From the NCBI GenBank assembly GCA_016839555.1, contig JAEOUA010000007.1, positions 124,001 to 188,000 on the forward strand: a stretch of DNA of 64,000 bases, in the 5' to 3' direction. The DNA comes from Promethearchaeota archaeon (lineage in GTDB: Archaea > Asgardarchaeota > Lokiarchaeia > Sigyniarchaeales > SOKP01). Made by a program: the position numbers and the translations under genes. The notes under the pieces are model-generated. The model was not told the origin of the DNA and ran no database searches. It was given only the letters and a program-made list of their open reading frames with translations. Shown here one piece after another: positions 35,824-45,200 of the stretch (position 1 is its first letter; each line of letters begins with the position of its first letter).

Positions 35824-36957
35824 ATTAAAAAAAGTTATTTTATTCCTTTAATCATAAGTTTCATCATTGGATTTATTCATGGAGTATTAATAGAGCCATC
35901 TTTTAATCTCTTTATTTCCTGGATTTTAATTGGGTTTTGGGTTATCTTTTCTATGAAAAGTATAGCTAAAATTAGAAAATATCGGCAATTTAATTCCCCT
36001 CATAATACCTCATTTTTTATTTTAGGGATCAATACAATTGGATTATTTTATTACTATACTAGCTTTTATACAGAATTAATTAATTGGGAATTATTTCAAG
36101 AAATTCAGAATTTTACTTTTTTTAATGCGTGGATCCTTATTTTCTCGCTTCCTTATTTAGTGTATGGACTATATTCCCTCTTTAAATGCATAAAAAAATA
36201 TCATGTAATATACATATATAAAGTTAAATCCATCAATACTCGAAAATTTATAGTCTTTTATTCTGTTTTGATTTTCACAGCAAATATAATCTTTCTAATT
36301 ATTCTTTTATATGAAATTGAAATTCTTTTTTTTACTCCTTTAATTAATTCTCCCGGACTAATTTATATCTTCTATAATTTTTTTATTTTTGTTTTGATTA
36401 TTTATGCAATTGCTAAGAAAAGAACAACTATTTCAGATATTTCACCTGAATTAATAGCACAGCGAAGGGCTCAAGTAGAATCGGTTCAATCAGCACCCAT
36501 TAGATCAGCACGAAGGGCACCCTCTAGTAGAGCCTCATCCTCTAGTAGATCTCAAAGAACAATGTCTACCACAAGATCAAGAACTACTCCAAAAGTGTAT
36601 AGACCGAAAACACAAAAAGCGCGGTCAAAATTAAGTACTCAACAAAAGAAGCAAATTTTTGAAAAAATAAAAAGCATGAAACCAAAAACCACGATGCTTA
36701 CACTAGATGATTTTAAATGCATCTTTTGCTTTAATCTTCCAGAATATCCAAAAGACAAGGGAAGGGGAATAGTTCTTTGCCCAAAATGTAATTATCCTGC
36801 TCACGCTGATGAGTTTAAAGATTGGCTTAAAAATTCGAATTTATGCTCTCGATGCAGTGCAGAATTACCTGCTTCTTATAAAAGAAATCCAAAAACTGTT
36901 TCAGTGAAATTTTATAGTAAAGTCATCCAATATTATAAGAAAAAAGAAAAATTGTGA
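35824..36957 (+). CDS. Membrane-anchored RING-like zinc finger protein, candidate E3 ligase; inferred ATT start
   Basis: The track gives 334 residues from 35953, but the frame continues upstream with hydrophobic segments (YFIPLIISFIIGFIHGVLI, FISWILIGFWVIFSM). GGTGAT sits five bases before an ATT at 35824, giving 377 residues. Order: about six membrane helices (1-205), a Ser/Arg-rich linker (~210-290, RRAPSSRASSSSRSQR), and a C-terminal zinc finger CxxC-x16-CxxC-x4-H-x13-CxxC (FKCIFCFNL, LCPKCNYPAH, LCSRCSAEL). This is the prokaryotic RING-like pattern found in archaeal ubiquitin clusters. It follows the JAMM gene by about 75 bases on the same strand, so it is the likely E3 of the system, facing the cytoplasm from the membrane. 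E3 activity is inferred. Confidence 0.75.
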   Translation: MKKSYFIPLIISFIIGFIHGVLIEPSFNLFISWILIGFWVIFSMKSIAKIRKYRQFNSPHNTSFFILGINTIGLFYYYTSFYTELINWELFQEIQNFTFFNAWILIFSLPYLVYGLYSLFKCIKKYHVIYIYKVKSINTRKFIVFYSVLIFTANIIFLIILLYEIEILFFTPLINSPGLIYIFYNFFIFVLIIYAIAKKRTTISDISPELIAQRRAQVESVQSAPIRSARRAPSSRASSSSRSQRTMSTTRSRTTPKVYRPKTQKARSKLSTQQKKQIFEKIKSMKPKTTMLTLDDFKCIFCFNLPEYPKDKGRGIVLCPKCNYPAHADEFKDWLKNSNLCSRCSAELPASYKRNPKTVSVKFYSKVIQYYKKKEKL

Positions 36958-37142
36958 AAGTAGCGCAATCCGTTTTCCACTGAATATTTTTTAAGAATTA
37001 AGAGTGCATTATATCTCTTAAAAATAATAAAAGCTGATTTCACAAAAACAAATAAACTTTTTCTATCGAAGAGATTCTTGTAGTATTTTAATATTTTAAT
37101 TGTTAAAAAAAAAAGAAAATTATTATTATAAAGATCACAAAA

Positions 37143-38498
37143 TTACAATCTGGTAATATATCGATTGCGTTCCCAATCAGAAACAATCACGCGATATGCA
37201 TCGTATTCTTCTAGCTTTGCATAATAATAATTTTTAAACATTTGCTCCCCAAAAATTTCCTTCATCATATCGGATTCTTTAAATTCTGTTAGTGCAACCC
37301 TGAGGCTACCTGGCAGAGAAATGATTCCAGATTTTTCAAGATCTTTGGTAGAAAAGTGATATACATTTCTATCAGTAGGGGGAGGGATTTCAATATCATC
37401 TGAAAGGAGACCATTCAATCCTGTTCCCAATAAAACCGCAAATTGTAAATAAGGATTTCCAGCTGGATCGGGGCAGCGAATTTCACAGCGTGCGGCGCTT
37501 GATTTATTATGAAAATCAGGAACACGAATAAGAGGCGAACGATTTCGAAATCCCCACGCAACATATACTGGAGCCTCATATCCTGGTACTAACCTTTTAT
37601 AGGAATTTGGCCAACTTGATAGTACCGCACACATCGCTCTTGCATACTTTAATTGTCCAGCAATCCATTTTTTCATCTCGTAGGAAATAGAGGCCTCATC
37701 ATTAGGATCATAGAATATATTTTTACCATCCTTCCAAATACTTTGATGTACATGCATGCCGGATCCATTAATTTTTGCAAATGGCTTTGGCATAAAAGTG
37801 GCTGTCATATCATGCAGAGCAGCGACTGTTTTGATTATTGATTTAATTGTAATGGTATTATCCGCGGTATCAACAGCTTTATCATAACGAAAATCTACTT
37901 CATGCTGTCCATAAGCAACTTCATGATGAAGTGCTTCAATTTCTATGCCCATTTTATCACAATATTGTGCTATCTTATATCTCATCATTTCATTTATGTC
38001 ATATGGATCATAATCAAAGTATCCACGGAGATCCGATGGTTTAAATTCTTTTTCTTGAGTTGTTTTATCTAAAATGAAAAATTCCATTTCAGGAGCACAA
38101 TAATAGGTAAGACCATGTTCCGCAGCTTTATCAACCATTTTTTGGAGTATAAATCTCGGATCACCTTCATAGCGGCATCCATCTGGTTTATAAATATCAC
38201 AAATGACTCTGGCGACTTTATCTTCCTTTCTCCAGGGAAGAATCTGGAAGGTTGTTGGATCTGGGATGGCAACTTTATCACTTTCTTCTATAGCTCCATA
38301 GCCTGTAATTGAGCTCCCATCAAAATTTTCTCCATCTTCAAGAAAATCCTCAATTCGTTTTGCGTTTATCTCGAAAGATTTGATTAATCCATGAATATCT
38401 GTGAATTGTAGGTATATAAATTTGATATCATATTCTTTAACAGTTTCTATCACTTGATTGCATACTTTTTTTCGATTGGGGTCAGTTTTTTTAATCAT
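37143..38498 (-). CDS. glnA: Glutamine synthetase, type I
   Basis: 451 residues, the normal length of archaeal GSI-alpha, without the extra loop and adenylylation Tyr motif of GSI-beta. Visible motifs are ENFDGSSITGYGAIEESD near the N-terminus, PEMEFFILD, KINGSGMHVHQSIW (ATP/ammonium site), NSYKRLVPGYEAPVYVAWG and RNRSPLIRVPDFHNKSSAARCEIRCPDPAGNPYL. It makes glutamine from glutamate and ammonia, complementing the split glutamate synthase and Amt/GlnK nearby. It is divergent from an intact Lrp-type regulator, which probably controls it. Confidence 0.96.
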   Translation of the reverse strand: MIKKTDPNRKKVCNQVIETVKEYDIKFIYLQFTDIHGLIKSFEINAKRIEDFLEDGENFDGSSITGYGAIEESDKVAIPDPTTFQILPWRKEDKVARVICDIYKPDGCRYEGDPRFILQKMVDKAAEHGLTYYCAPEMEFFILDKTTQEKEFKPSDLRGYFDYDPYDINEMMRYKIAQYCDKMGIEIEALHHEVAYGQHEVDFRYDKAVDTADNTITIKSIIKTVAALHDMTATFMPKPFAKINGSGMHVHQSIWKDGKNIFYDPNDEASISYEMKKWIAGQLKYARAMCAVLSSWPNSYKRLVPGYEAPVYVAWGFRNRSPLIRVPDFHNKSSAARCEIRCPDPAGNPYLQFAVLLGTGLNGLLSDDIEIPPPTDRNVYHFSTKDLEKSGIISLPGSLRVALTEFKESDMMKEIFGEQMFKNYYYAKLEEYDAYRVIVSDWERNRYITRL

Positions 38499-38657
38499 TT
38501 AATATAACCAATATATATTTTTATTTTAATATTATATCTTATATATAATGAAAATTAAGAAGATATTTAAAGATAACGAAAAAAGATCTAACCTATAAAC
38601 AAAATTCTGATCAAAAATCTATCATAATACTTAAAAAGTGAGGTAATCTTAATAAAA

Positions 38658-38666
38658 TTTAAATAA
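38658..38666 (+). promoter_or_regulatory. TATA-like box of the Lrp gene in the glnA-lrp divergent region
   Basis: TTTAAATAA ends about 22 bases before the ATG of the Lrp gene, the distance expected for a leaderless archaeal transcript. The 190-base divergent region (38499-38688) also holds the glnA promoter and is where autoregulation by the Lrp protein would act. No operator palindrome is clear. Confidence 0.4.
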
Positions 38667-38688
38667 GTATAAATATATATTTTATTGT

Positions 38689-39156
38689 ATGGTTGATAAT
38701 TTAGATGAATTAGATATAGAAATATTGAAAATTTTAAGCAAAGACTCCACAATATCTAATAGCAACATAGCGAATCAATTAGATAAACATCCCACCACCA
38801 TAGCTAACCATGTGACCGAGTTAAAAAAGAATGGGATTATAAAGGAGTTTTCAATTACCATAGATTATGAAAAACTGGGTTTTGATATAATTGCCATAAT
38901 TGAATTAACAATCTCTAAAGGGAAAATGTTAGAAGTTGAAAGAGACATTGCGAAAATATCTAATGTTTTCGCTGTGTATGATATAACAGGGCAGTATGAT
39001 GCGTTAGTCCTAACGAGATGTAAAAATCGAAAGGCATTAAGTGTGCTTGTAAAAAAAATTAATTCTTATAATAACGTAATTAGAACTAATACTCATATTA
39101 TCCTTAATGTGATTAAAGAAGGAACTAATTTTTTTGATTTAATAAATATGGAATAA
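38689..39156 (+). CDS. Lrp/AsnC-family transcriptional regulator
   Basis: 155 residues. The N-terminal winged helix-turn-helix is LDELDIEILKILSKDSTISNSNIANQLDKHPTTIANHVTELKKNGIIKEF. It is followed by the RAM ligand-binding/oligomerisation domain (VERDIAKISNVFAVYDITGQYDALVLTRCK). Members sense amino acids such as glutamine or leucine. Divergence from glnA suggests nitrogen control. A near-identical pattern, broken by one stop, lies next to the glutamate synthase genes at 23.4 kb, so this organism seems to have had at least two paralogues, each paired with an ammonium-assimilation locus. Confidence 0.94.
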   Translation: MVDNLDELDIEILKILSKDSTISNSNIANQLDKHPTTIANHVTELKKNGIIKEFSITIDYEKLGFDIIAIIELTISKGKMLEVERDIAKISNVFAVYDITGQYDALVLTRCKNRKALSVLVKKINSYNNVIRTNTHIILNVIKEGTNFFDLINME

Positions 39157-39308
39157 AAGTGCTTTATTTATTATTTATCAAAAATCTAAATTGAAAAATG
39201 ATTATATCACCCAAAAGATATAATTACCGAAATATTTAAATCTCTATTTATCTAAGTTATATTGAAAAAGAGAAATTTAATTAAAAATTTCATACGAGAA
39301 GAAATAAG

Positions 39309-40667
39309 ATGAATGAACATAAAGATGTTAAAAAAGAAACAGGAGTAAAGGATAAATTTCTATTCGGAATGCCAAGATTGGGCTCTTCTATTGTATTAGG
39401 AATCGAAGGGTGGGCTTTACTTACACTTTATACTTCCGGTTATGCCTTAGATCCATTTCGCACGGGGTTTGCTATCGCTATGGGATATCTTACTATTGCA
39501 GTCTCTCAGTTTCTACTTGGATGGCTAAGTGATGCCAAATATACAAAGTTGGGTCGAAGAAAACCTTATATCTTAATTTTTGCTCCGCTTTTAGGGCTTT
39601 CGATTATTTTTCTTTTATTACCTCAATTGGTACTACCAGATTTAGAAAATAAAAATGCACTTTTCTTTTGGTTGTTAATATGGGATATTATTTTCAGAGC
39701 CAGTTATGCGGTTACAACTCCTTATCAAGCTTGGATGGCAGAAGTCTTTCCGGTAAACGAGAGACCAAAAGTTTCACAAATTCAAAATACTTTTAACTAT
39801 ATTGGTAATGGAATAATGGCATTATTTTCGCTTTTAATTCTAACGAGTTTTATAGATGATTTAAGAATAAATGTAAATGCCCCGGTTCCGGTGATTTTTT
39901 TCATACCCCTTGTTATTTTCGGAGTTCTGACCATTGTATTGTTCTATTTGGTAGCTATTTTCCTTCCCAATGAGCCTAAATATGAAATAAAATCTAATAT
40001 GATAGACAATCTTAAAACCATTATAAAAAATAGAAATTTTATGCTGATTATTTTGATGGTGGGTATTGCTGGATTAGGATGGACAATGGGTACTACTACA
40101 ATGTTAAAATATACTGAAGATGCCCTGGCTCTTGGAGGATTTGATTACGTGATAGTGGCTCTTTGCTTATTGATATCGATATTTGTTTTTCTTTATATTT
40201 GGAGGCGGAATATTAATAAACATGGTAAAAAAAAGATGCTCTTATTTGTATTTCTCATAGCTGCAGCATTCTTTCCAATAACATTAATAGGCTTAATTCC
40301 AATGCCCTCCTACCTTATATTTGGAATAATATTTATAGTGGGAATCGGAGCTATATTAGCTGGCTGGTTCTTATTTCCCTATATTGTCTATGCAGATCTC
40401 GCCGAAGATGATCAAAAGAAGACTGGAGAGTTAAAAGCGGGAATTTATGCGGGATTTCCCTCTATCATTCTTAATATCTTTCAAGCTGCTAGTACTTTGC
40501 TTATTGGAGCAATTCTATCAATACCCATATATTATAGTCCTACCGCTTTTGTAGATCCTTATTCCATTGGTTTAGTATTATGGGGTCCACTAGCTTCGAT
40601 AGTCTTAATTATAGCATATTTCTACACAAAAAAATACATTACTTTAGATTTTGAATGGGAAAAATAA
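39309..40667 (+). CDS. GPH-type MFS symporter (MFS_2 family)
   Basis: 452 residues with about twelve membrane helices. The loop between helices 2 and 3, GWLSDAKYTKLGRRKPYIL, is the family version of the GxxxDxxxxRxGRR motif of glycoside-pentoside-hexuronide:cation symporters. ATTPYQAWMAEVFP-like text (VTTPYQAWMAEVFPVNERPK) is also typical. It probably imports a sugar or glycoside with a cation. The GH3 glycosidase about 6 kb away is a possible functional partner but is not linked by operon. SD is GAGAAGAAATAAG before the ATG. Confidence 0.88.
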   Translation: MNEHKDVKKETGVKDKFLFGMPRLGSSIVLGIEGWALLTLYTSGYALDPFRTGFAIAMGYLTIAVSQFLLGWLSDAKYTKLGRRKPYILIFAPLLGLSIIFLLLPQLVLPDLENKNALFFWLLIWDIIFRASYAVTTPYQAWMAEVFPVNERPKVSQIQNTFNYIGNGIMALFSLLILTSFIDDLRINVNAPVPVIFFIPLVIFGVLTIVLFYLVAIFLPNEPKYEIKSNMIDNLKTIIKNRNFMLIILMVGIAGLGWTMGTTTMLKYTEDALALGGFDYVIVALCLLISIFVFLYIWRRNINKHGKKKMLLFVFLIAAAFFPITLIGLIPMPSYLIFGIIFIVGIGAILAGWFLFPYIVYADLAEDDQKKTGELKAGIYAGFPSIILNIFQAASTLLIGAILSIPIYYSPTAFVDPYSIGLVLWGPLASIVLIIAYFYTKKYITLDFEWEK

Positions 40668-40682
40668 TTTAAAATTTAATTA

Positions 40683-40706
40683 TATTTTTTTTTTTGAATT
40701 TTTTTT
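40683..40706 (+). terminator. Oligo-T terminator after the MFS gene
   Basis: Runs of T (ATATTTTTTTTTTTGAATTTTTTTT) shortly after the stop of the transporter gene, convergent with the GPN GTPase gene, fit an archaeal T-tract terminator. Confidence 0.4.
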
Positions 40707-40808
40707 ATTTATAATTTTATATCAATATAAATAATGAAGACTTGGTTCAAATTTATTTTATTATTATTTTATTAAAAAGCAAGTTATAAGGAACAAATAG
40801 AAAAGTGC

Positions 40809-41585
40809 CTAATAGAACTTGGATTGATCTGAATCGAATAAACGTTGCAAGTAGCCAAAAACTAAGTCGAGCGATTTTTCCTCTAATGTAGAACAAGGAA
40901 TCAATTCTGCAGTGGAACCCATTTGCAAAAAAACATCAGAAATAAGCATCGATAATTCTCTTATTAATCCTTGTTCTCTCTCATTGGTAGAATCTTCTAA
41001 TGCCATAAAATCTTGGCTCCAATTAACAATCATTTCAATTTGATTTTCATCTAAAAGATCTGCTTTTGATAAGATGTTTATCTGTGAAATATTTTTGAAT
41101 CTGAATTGAACTGACGCAGCTAATAATAGAGTTGATATAAAACCGTTCGGACGAAGTACAAAATTAGCATCAAATAAAAATGAGACCGCTTTCTGGATGG
41201 GTTGAATTCCTAATGAATTTGCGATTAAAGGACCCGTTTCTCGAAAAGAGAAAAGTTCTAACTGACCTGTGGTGTCAACTAATACCCAATCAGGATTATA
41301 TTGGTCAATTTCATATTTTAAATCATCTATATATTGAATCATCAAATCTGAAGCCAATATGGTGGCTCCGTTAGGTCCAAGACCATACTTTTCCATAACA
41401 TCATCTAATACAATATAATCTCTTATATCTATATCGGGTATATAAGGCATATCTTTAACTCCAGGGTCCAGATTAATAATAATTGCCGAAGCTTCGGGAT
41501 TTCTATTTAAAATATACTCTTTTAAAGCCCCTGTCAGAGTTGTTTTACCTGAGCCAGCTGTGCCTATAATATAATTAAGTAAAAT
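40809..41585 (-). CDS. GPN-loop GTPase (XAB1/Gpn family), inferred ATT start
   Basis: The track starts at an internal ATG (41450) and so misses the P-loop. Upstream the same frame encodes NYIIGTAGSGKTTLTGALKE and INLDPGVKD, the Walker A and switch I regions. There is no ATG, GTG or TTG before the preceding TGA, but an ATT at 41583-41585 lies eight bases after GAGG and yields MLLNYIIGTAGSGKTT, matching where family members start. The full protein is 258 residues. Other motifs are the insert GLGPNGA near residue 70, VDTTGQLELF (switch II), and LSKADLL (guanine binding). Gpn proteins dimerise and in eukaryotes assemble RNA polymerase II; the archaeal role is less clear. Confidence 0.88.
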   Translation of the reverse strand: MLLNYIIGTAGSGKTTLTGALKEYILNRNPEASAIIINLDPGVKDMPYIPDIDIRDYIVLDDVMEKYGLGPNGATILASDLMIQYIDDLKYEIDQYNPDWVLVDTTGQLELFSFRETGPLIANSLGIQPIQKAVSFLFDANFVLRPNGFISTLLLAASVQFRFKNISQINILSKADLLDENQIEMIVNWSQDFMALEDSTNEREQGLIRELSMLISDVFLQMGSTAELIPCSTLEEKSLDLVFGYLQRLFDSDQSKFY

Positions 41586-41593
41586 TTCTATAA

Positions 41594-41597
41594 CCTC
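41594..41597 (-). promoter_or_regulatory. SD site deciding the ATT start of the GPN GTPase
   Basis: GAGG within AAAGAGGTTATAG on the minus strand, eight bases before ATT at 41583-41585. It supports an initiation site that includes the essential P-loop. Confidence 0.5.
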
Positions 41598-41679
41598 TTT
41601 ATATTCTCATTTTAATTTAAATCTTGAATAAATAACTTAATAAATTAAAGAAATCCTTCAAACATAATATTTGTTTTAT

Positions 41680-42069
41680 TTAAGTAAATCTTTTTAATTT
41701 TGATAAATAATACACTGGTTTATTAAATTTCTTTTGAAAATATTCGATTTCTTCTTTAGATTGCTCTCCTATATAATTACCTTTATCCAGCACTAAAACC
41801 GCATCTTGAGAATGTAATTTTTTCATAGCAATTTTTTGAAGCTTATTCCATTCATTTTGAGAAAACTGCTTTTTATGTAAAAGACCATCTACAGAACAAA
41901 TTGATACTATTTTATTATAACTAATTTGGAGAATAGTTTCTATTTCATAAAAATATTCTTTCGCATTTGTAATTGATCCTACAAGAAAAATTCTCTCTTC
42001 TTTTATTTTAGAAAAATCATATCTCTCAAATTTCTTCAGAAAATTCTCATTTAGTCTTAATCTACTCAT
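41680..42069 (-). CDS. Small Rossmann-like protein, nucleoside 2-deoxyribosyltransferase-like
   Basis: 129 residues. The visible pattern is an initial strand with small residues IFLVGSITNAKEYFYEIE, a middle segment with ICSVDGLLHKKQ, and a late strand-loop DAVLVLDKGNYIGEQSKEEIEYFQKKFNKPVYYLSK. That is the layout of nucleoside 2-deoxyribosyltransferase-like and related small nucleotide-metabolism proteins (GSI near the start, VLVL..GYIGE..EIEYA near the end). The assignment is from pattern only. It lies about 95 bases upstream of the GPN GTPase on the same strand and might be co-transcribed. Confidence 0.55.
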   Translation of the reverse strand: MSRLRLNENFLKKFERYDFSKIKEERIFLVGSITNAKEYFYEIETILQISYNKIVSICSVDGLLHKKQFSQNEWNKLQKIAMKKLHSQDAVLVLDKGNYIGEQSKEEIEYFQKKFNKPVYYLSKLKRFT

Positions 42070-42235
42070 AATTTCTTATAATACCATACTCTTTTAAATA
42101 TTTCATGAATTTTATTAAAGAAGGTGAGAAAAATTTCTTATTCACCTAATAAATTATAATAGATTAAAATTAATATAAGTGAAAAATAGATGATTAAAAA
42201 AAAAAACTAATAATATAATAAGAGAAAAAAAAATT

Positions 42236-45200
42236 TTAATTAAAAAATTCAGAAATATTTTCTCCGCATTTAGGACAATATTTTTTTGGTGATTCTAAAG
42301 CCTTACCACAGAAAGGACAATGAAATATAATTTTTTCTTCCTTCAATCCGCCTCTATCAATATATTTTTCAGAGTCTTCTGGATATCTACTCGCGAAATC
42401 TTCATCTACATATTCGGGTATAATTCTCTTCCTTCTAATAGCATAAATCACTACTAATATCCCAAAAATACCAGCAATTATTAGCAAGGCTACGATAATT
42501 GGTACCCAATTTGATTGTTCCTCACTTGGAATAAGTTGATTAAATAAATCATAGTTAAACGTAATTGTTGTTGCTATAATAAAGGGAGTCGTCATAGAGG
42601 TTCCCTCTTCATCTAATACATCAATATAGAGTATTCCTATATAATTATCAGGGAAGTAACCGGTAGATGTAGAAATTCTTTTAACTCCTTGTATTGATTC
42701 AAATAACATCGAATATGGAATACTAAAAGAGCCAGTATATTTTCCTAACTTAGAATTATATGAAAGACTATGCTCTTCAAATGAGGCAGGAGGAATTAAA
42801 ATTATTGTGCTATACCCCCCTTCTGGTTCTGAGATTGCTGCTATGAAAAGATTCACTGAAACCTCTACATTTGAATTATTATCATCATCTATAGTTTGAA
42901 TTTGAAAATTAATAATGTCTCCTTGATAGGCTTGTTGAACATAAATATAACCACCTGATGATGTATCGGAGAATTTTGTATATCCAGAAAAACCTATTCG
43001 AAAAAGTGAATTATCTAAATCAATATCTGGGGGTTCATTATTGATTTCAAAAGTTGCTCGTGGAGAATTTGGATTAGAATAATTATCATTAAAGGGGATT
43101 ACATAAAAAATTCCATAACCAGATGGCTCATTAGGTAAATTTATAGCTTTATTATAAATATTAATTAACGGTAAATTAGATAATAAATGAGTTTGATTAA
43201 TTGTTTTTTCAGAATTATGGAAACGATGTGAGTATAAAGAGAGATAAGCATTAAAATCTAAATATCCCGAGCTATTCATTTGAGCCTCTATAATAATGCT
43301 ATTTCCTTTATTAACACTTTCTTTACTAGTTTTAAGATTTAATATATTTGGAATAGCACTAGATTCATAATATAGAATTTTAGTGTTCTTAGTATATGTT
43401 TTGGAACCAAGTGTTAAATTAACTGAAATTTCATAGGGTTTAGTGGAAGGTGAGGGAATTATATAAGAATAATTGAATGCTATTCCGTCAATCGAAGAAG
43501 AAAGATTGATTGATTTATTGAATGAACTATTACTTATTCTTGCAGTTAAATTATTACTATCCAGAATAGAATTACTAATAAATGAATTAGATGTGGTGTT
43601 TTTTACATAGACAGAAATATTTAAACTCCCATTATTAACTCTCTCACCATTCAACTTGATATTTATTGAAATCTCATCTTTCCCAAAGAAGTAATCCATC
43701 AAATTGTTTAATAATAGCTCATGATTTTGTTTATAATCATTTTCCTCACTTGTATAATCATAATATAACCAGTTTAAATCTCCAAAGGCAACAAATTTAC
43801 CTTTATTGGAAGAAGTACCATTATATGCCACAGCTACGGATTTATTTTCCACTTCCGCGATACTTTCAGCAGCACCAGATACATTGAAAGTATTTCCATA
43901 TAACCATAAGGAGTGATTAACATCTTTAAATATAGAATGATTTTTCGGAATAGTATTTAATGCATATAATATTGTTCCAATCCCGATCCATTCTTCTGAG
44001 ATAATATTTTCTTCATTAATCATAGTATTTATTCCAAGTTCTGAAAAAAGAGTGTTTATATTATCCGAACATACATGTTGATATTGAGTACCCAAATAAA
44101 GAATGTCTCCACTATTATTGTAATATTCTACAAGATTTTCGATTTCCATCGGGCTATATGGTAGGATTGGGTTTTGTAAGACAATCAGGTCATACTGAGA
44201 TAACAATTCCTCAGTCAAAATATAGTTATCTGAGCTCTTATTATATCCAATTTGCCAATATTCCATTGAATAATCCATTGATATATTCAAATCTGCTAAA
44301 TCTGACATTGCCTCGTAAAATCCAATCTGAGGGAAGGATAATTCCGGGTTTAACCAGTCGTTAAGACCGTGATACGAATCAAATAAGATTTTTTGTTCCG
44401 GTAATCGAATATCTAAAGAAATATTAATATAATTAGCTATTACCCCATCTATTGTTATGCCAATAGAAAAATTCTGCACCCCTACGGTCGCATTATCTTT
44501 TATTTTAATAGCTAGTGTAGTAAAATTTATTCCTGCTCTTTGAAAAATAAAATAGTCATTTTCTAAATTAATCTCAATTCCAGAAAGATCAGTTGGTACC
44601 TCTATCCTTATGGTATTGTTCTTTCCAGAAATCACCGATAGGTTATATGTTTGAGAATCTCCTGGGAAATTAAGTAGATCGTAAGGTTTAAACGGCAAAA
44701 TATCAGGAAAAATCTTCGTAATATTGTTAATATCAGAGTGGGTTGAATTAATAATGTTTAAATATTCTAAGGATGCGGATACATTTATAAGCCCCGCGCC
44801 TGATTTAGGTAAATATGTTTCCTCAGATTTCGGAAGATGATATGCTCCTTCATAAAGCGCTATTCTCGCAGTTTCTGCGCTAATATTTGGATACGCATCT
44901 TTCAATATAGCAATTGCACCAGATACCATCGGACACGACATACTTGTTCCACTTAAGGGAATATAATTAGCAGAACCTTTGAAATCAAAAAAATCTCCAA
45001 GAAATTTCACTTCTTTTTCAAGCACAGAATTTGGAGCAGATGTGGAAATAATATTAAATCCAGGAGCAACTACATCGGGGTATCCAATGTAAGTTAAGGA
45101 TGGCCCCCAACTACTAAAATATGCAAGGCTATTATTAATATCTGTCGCACCAACACTAATAACATCAGGATGAGAGGCTGGCGTAGAACCAGTAAAATAT

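Noticed and set aside
35795-35833. GTG start with a frameshift in the A7 run for the RING-like gene
   Set aside because: The GTG frame would need a slip in AAAAAAA to join. The ATT at 35824 with GGTGAT five bases before needs no error and gives the same membrane segments.
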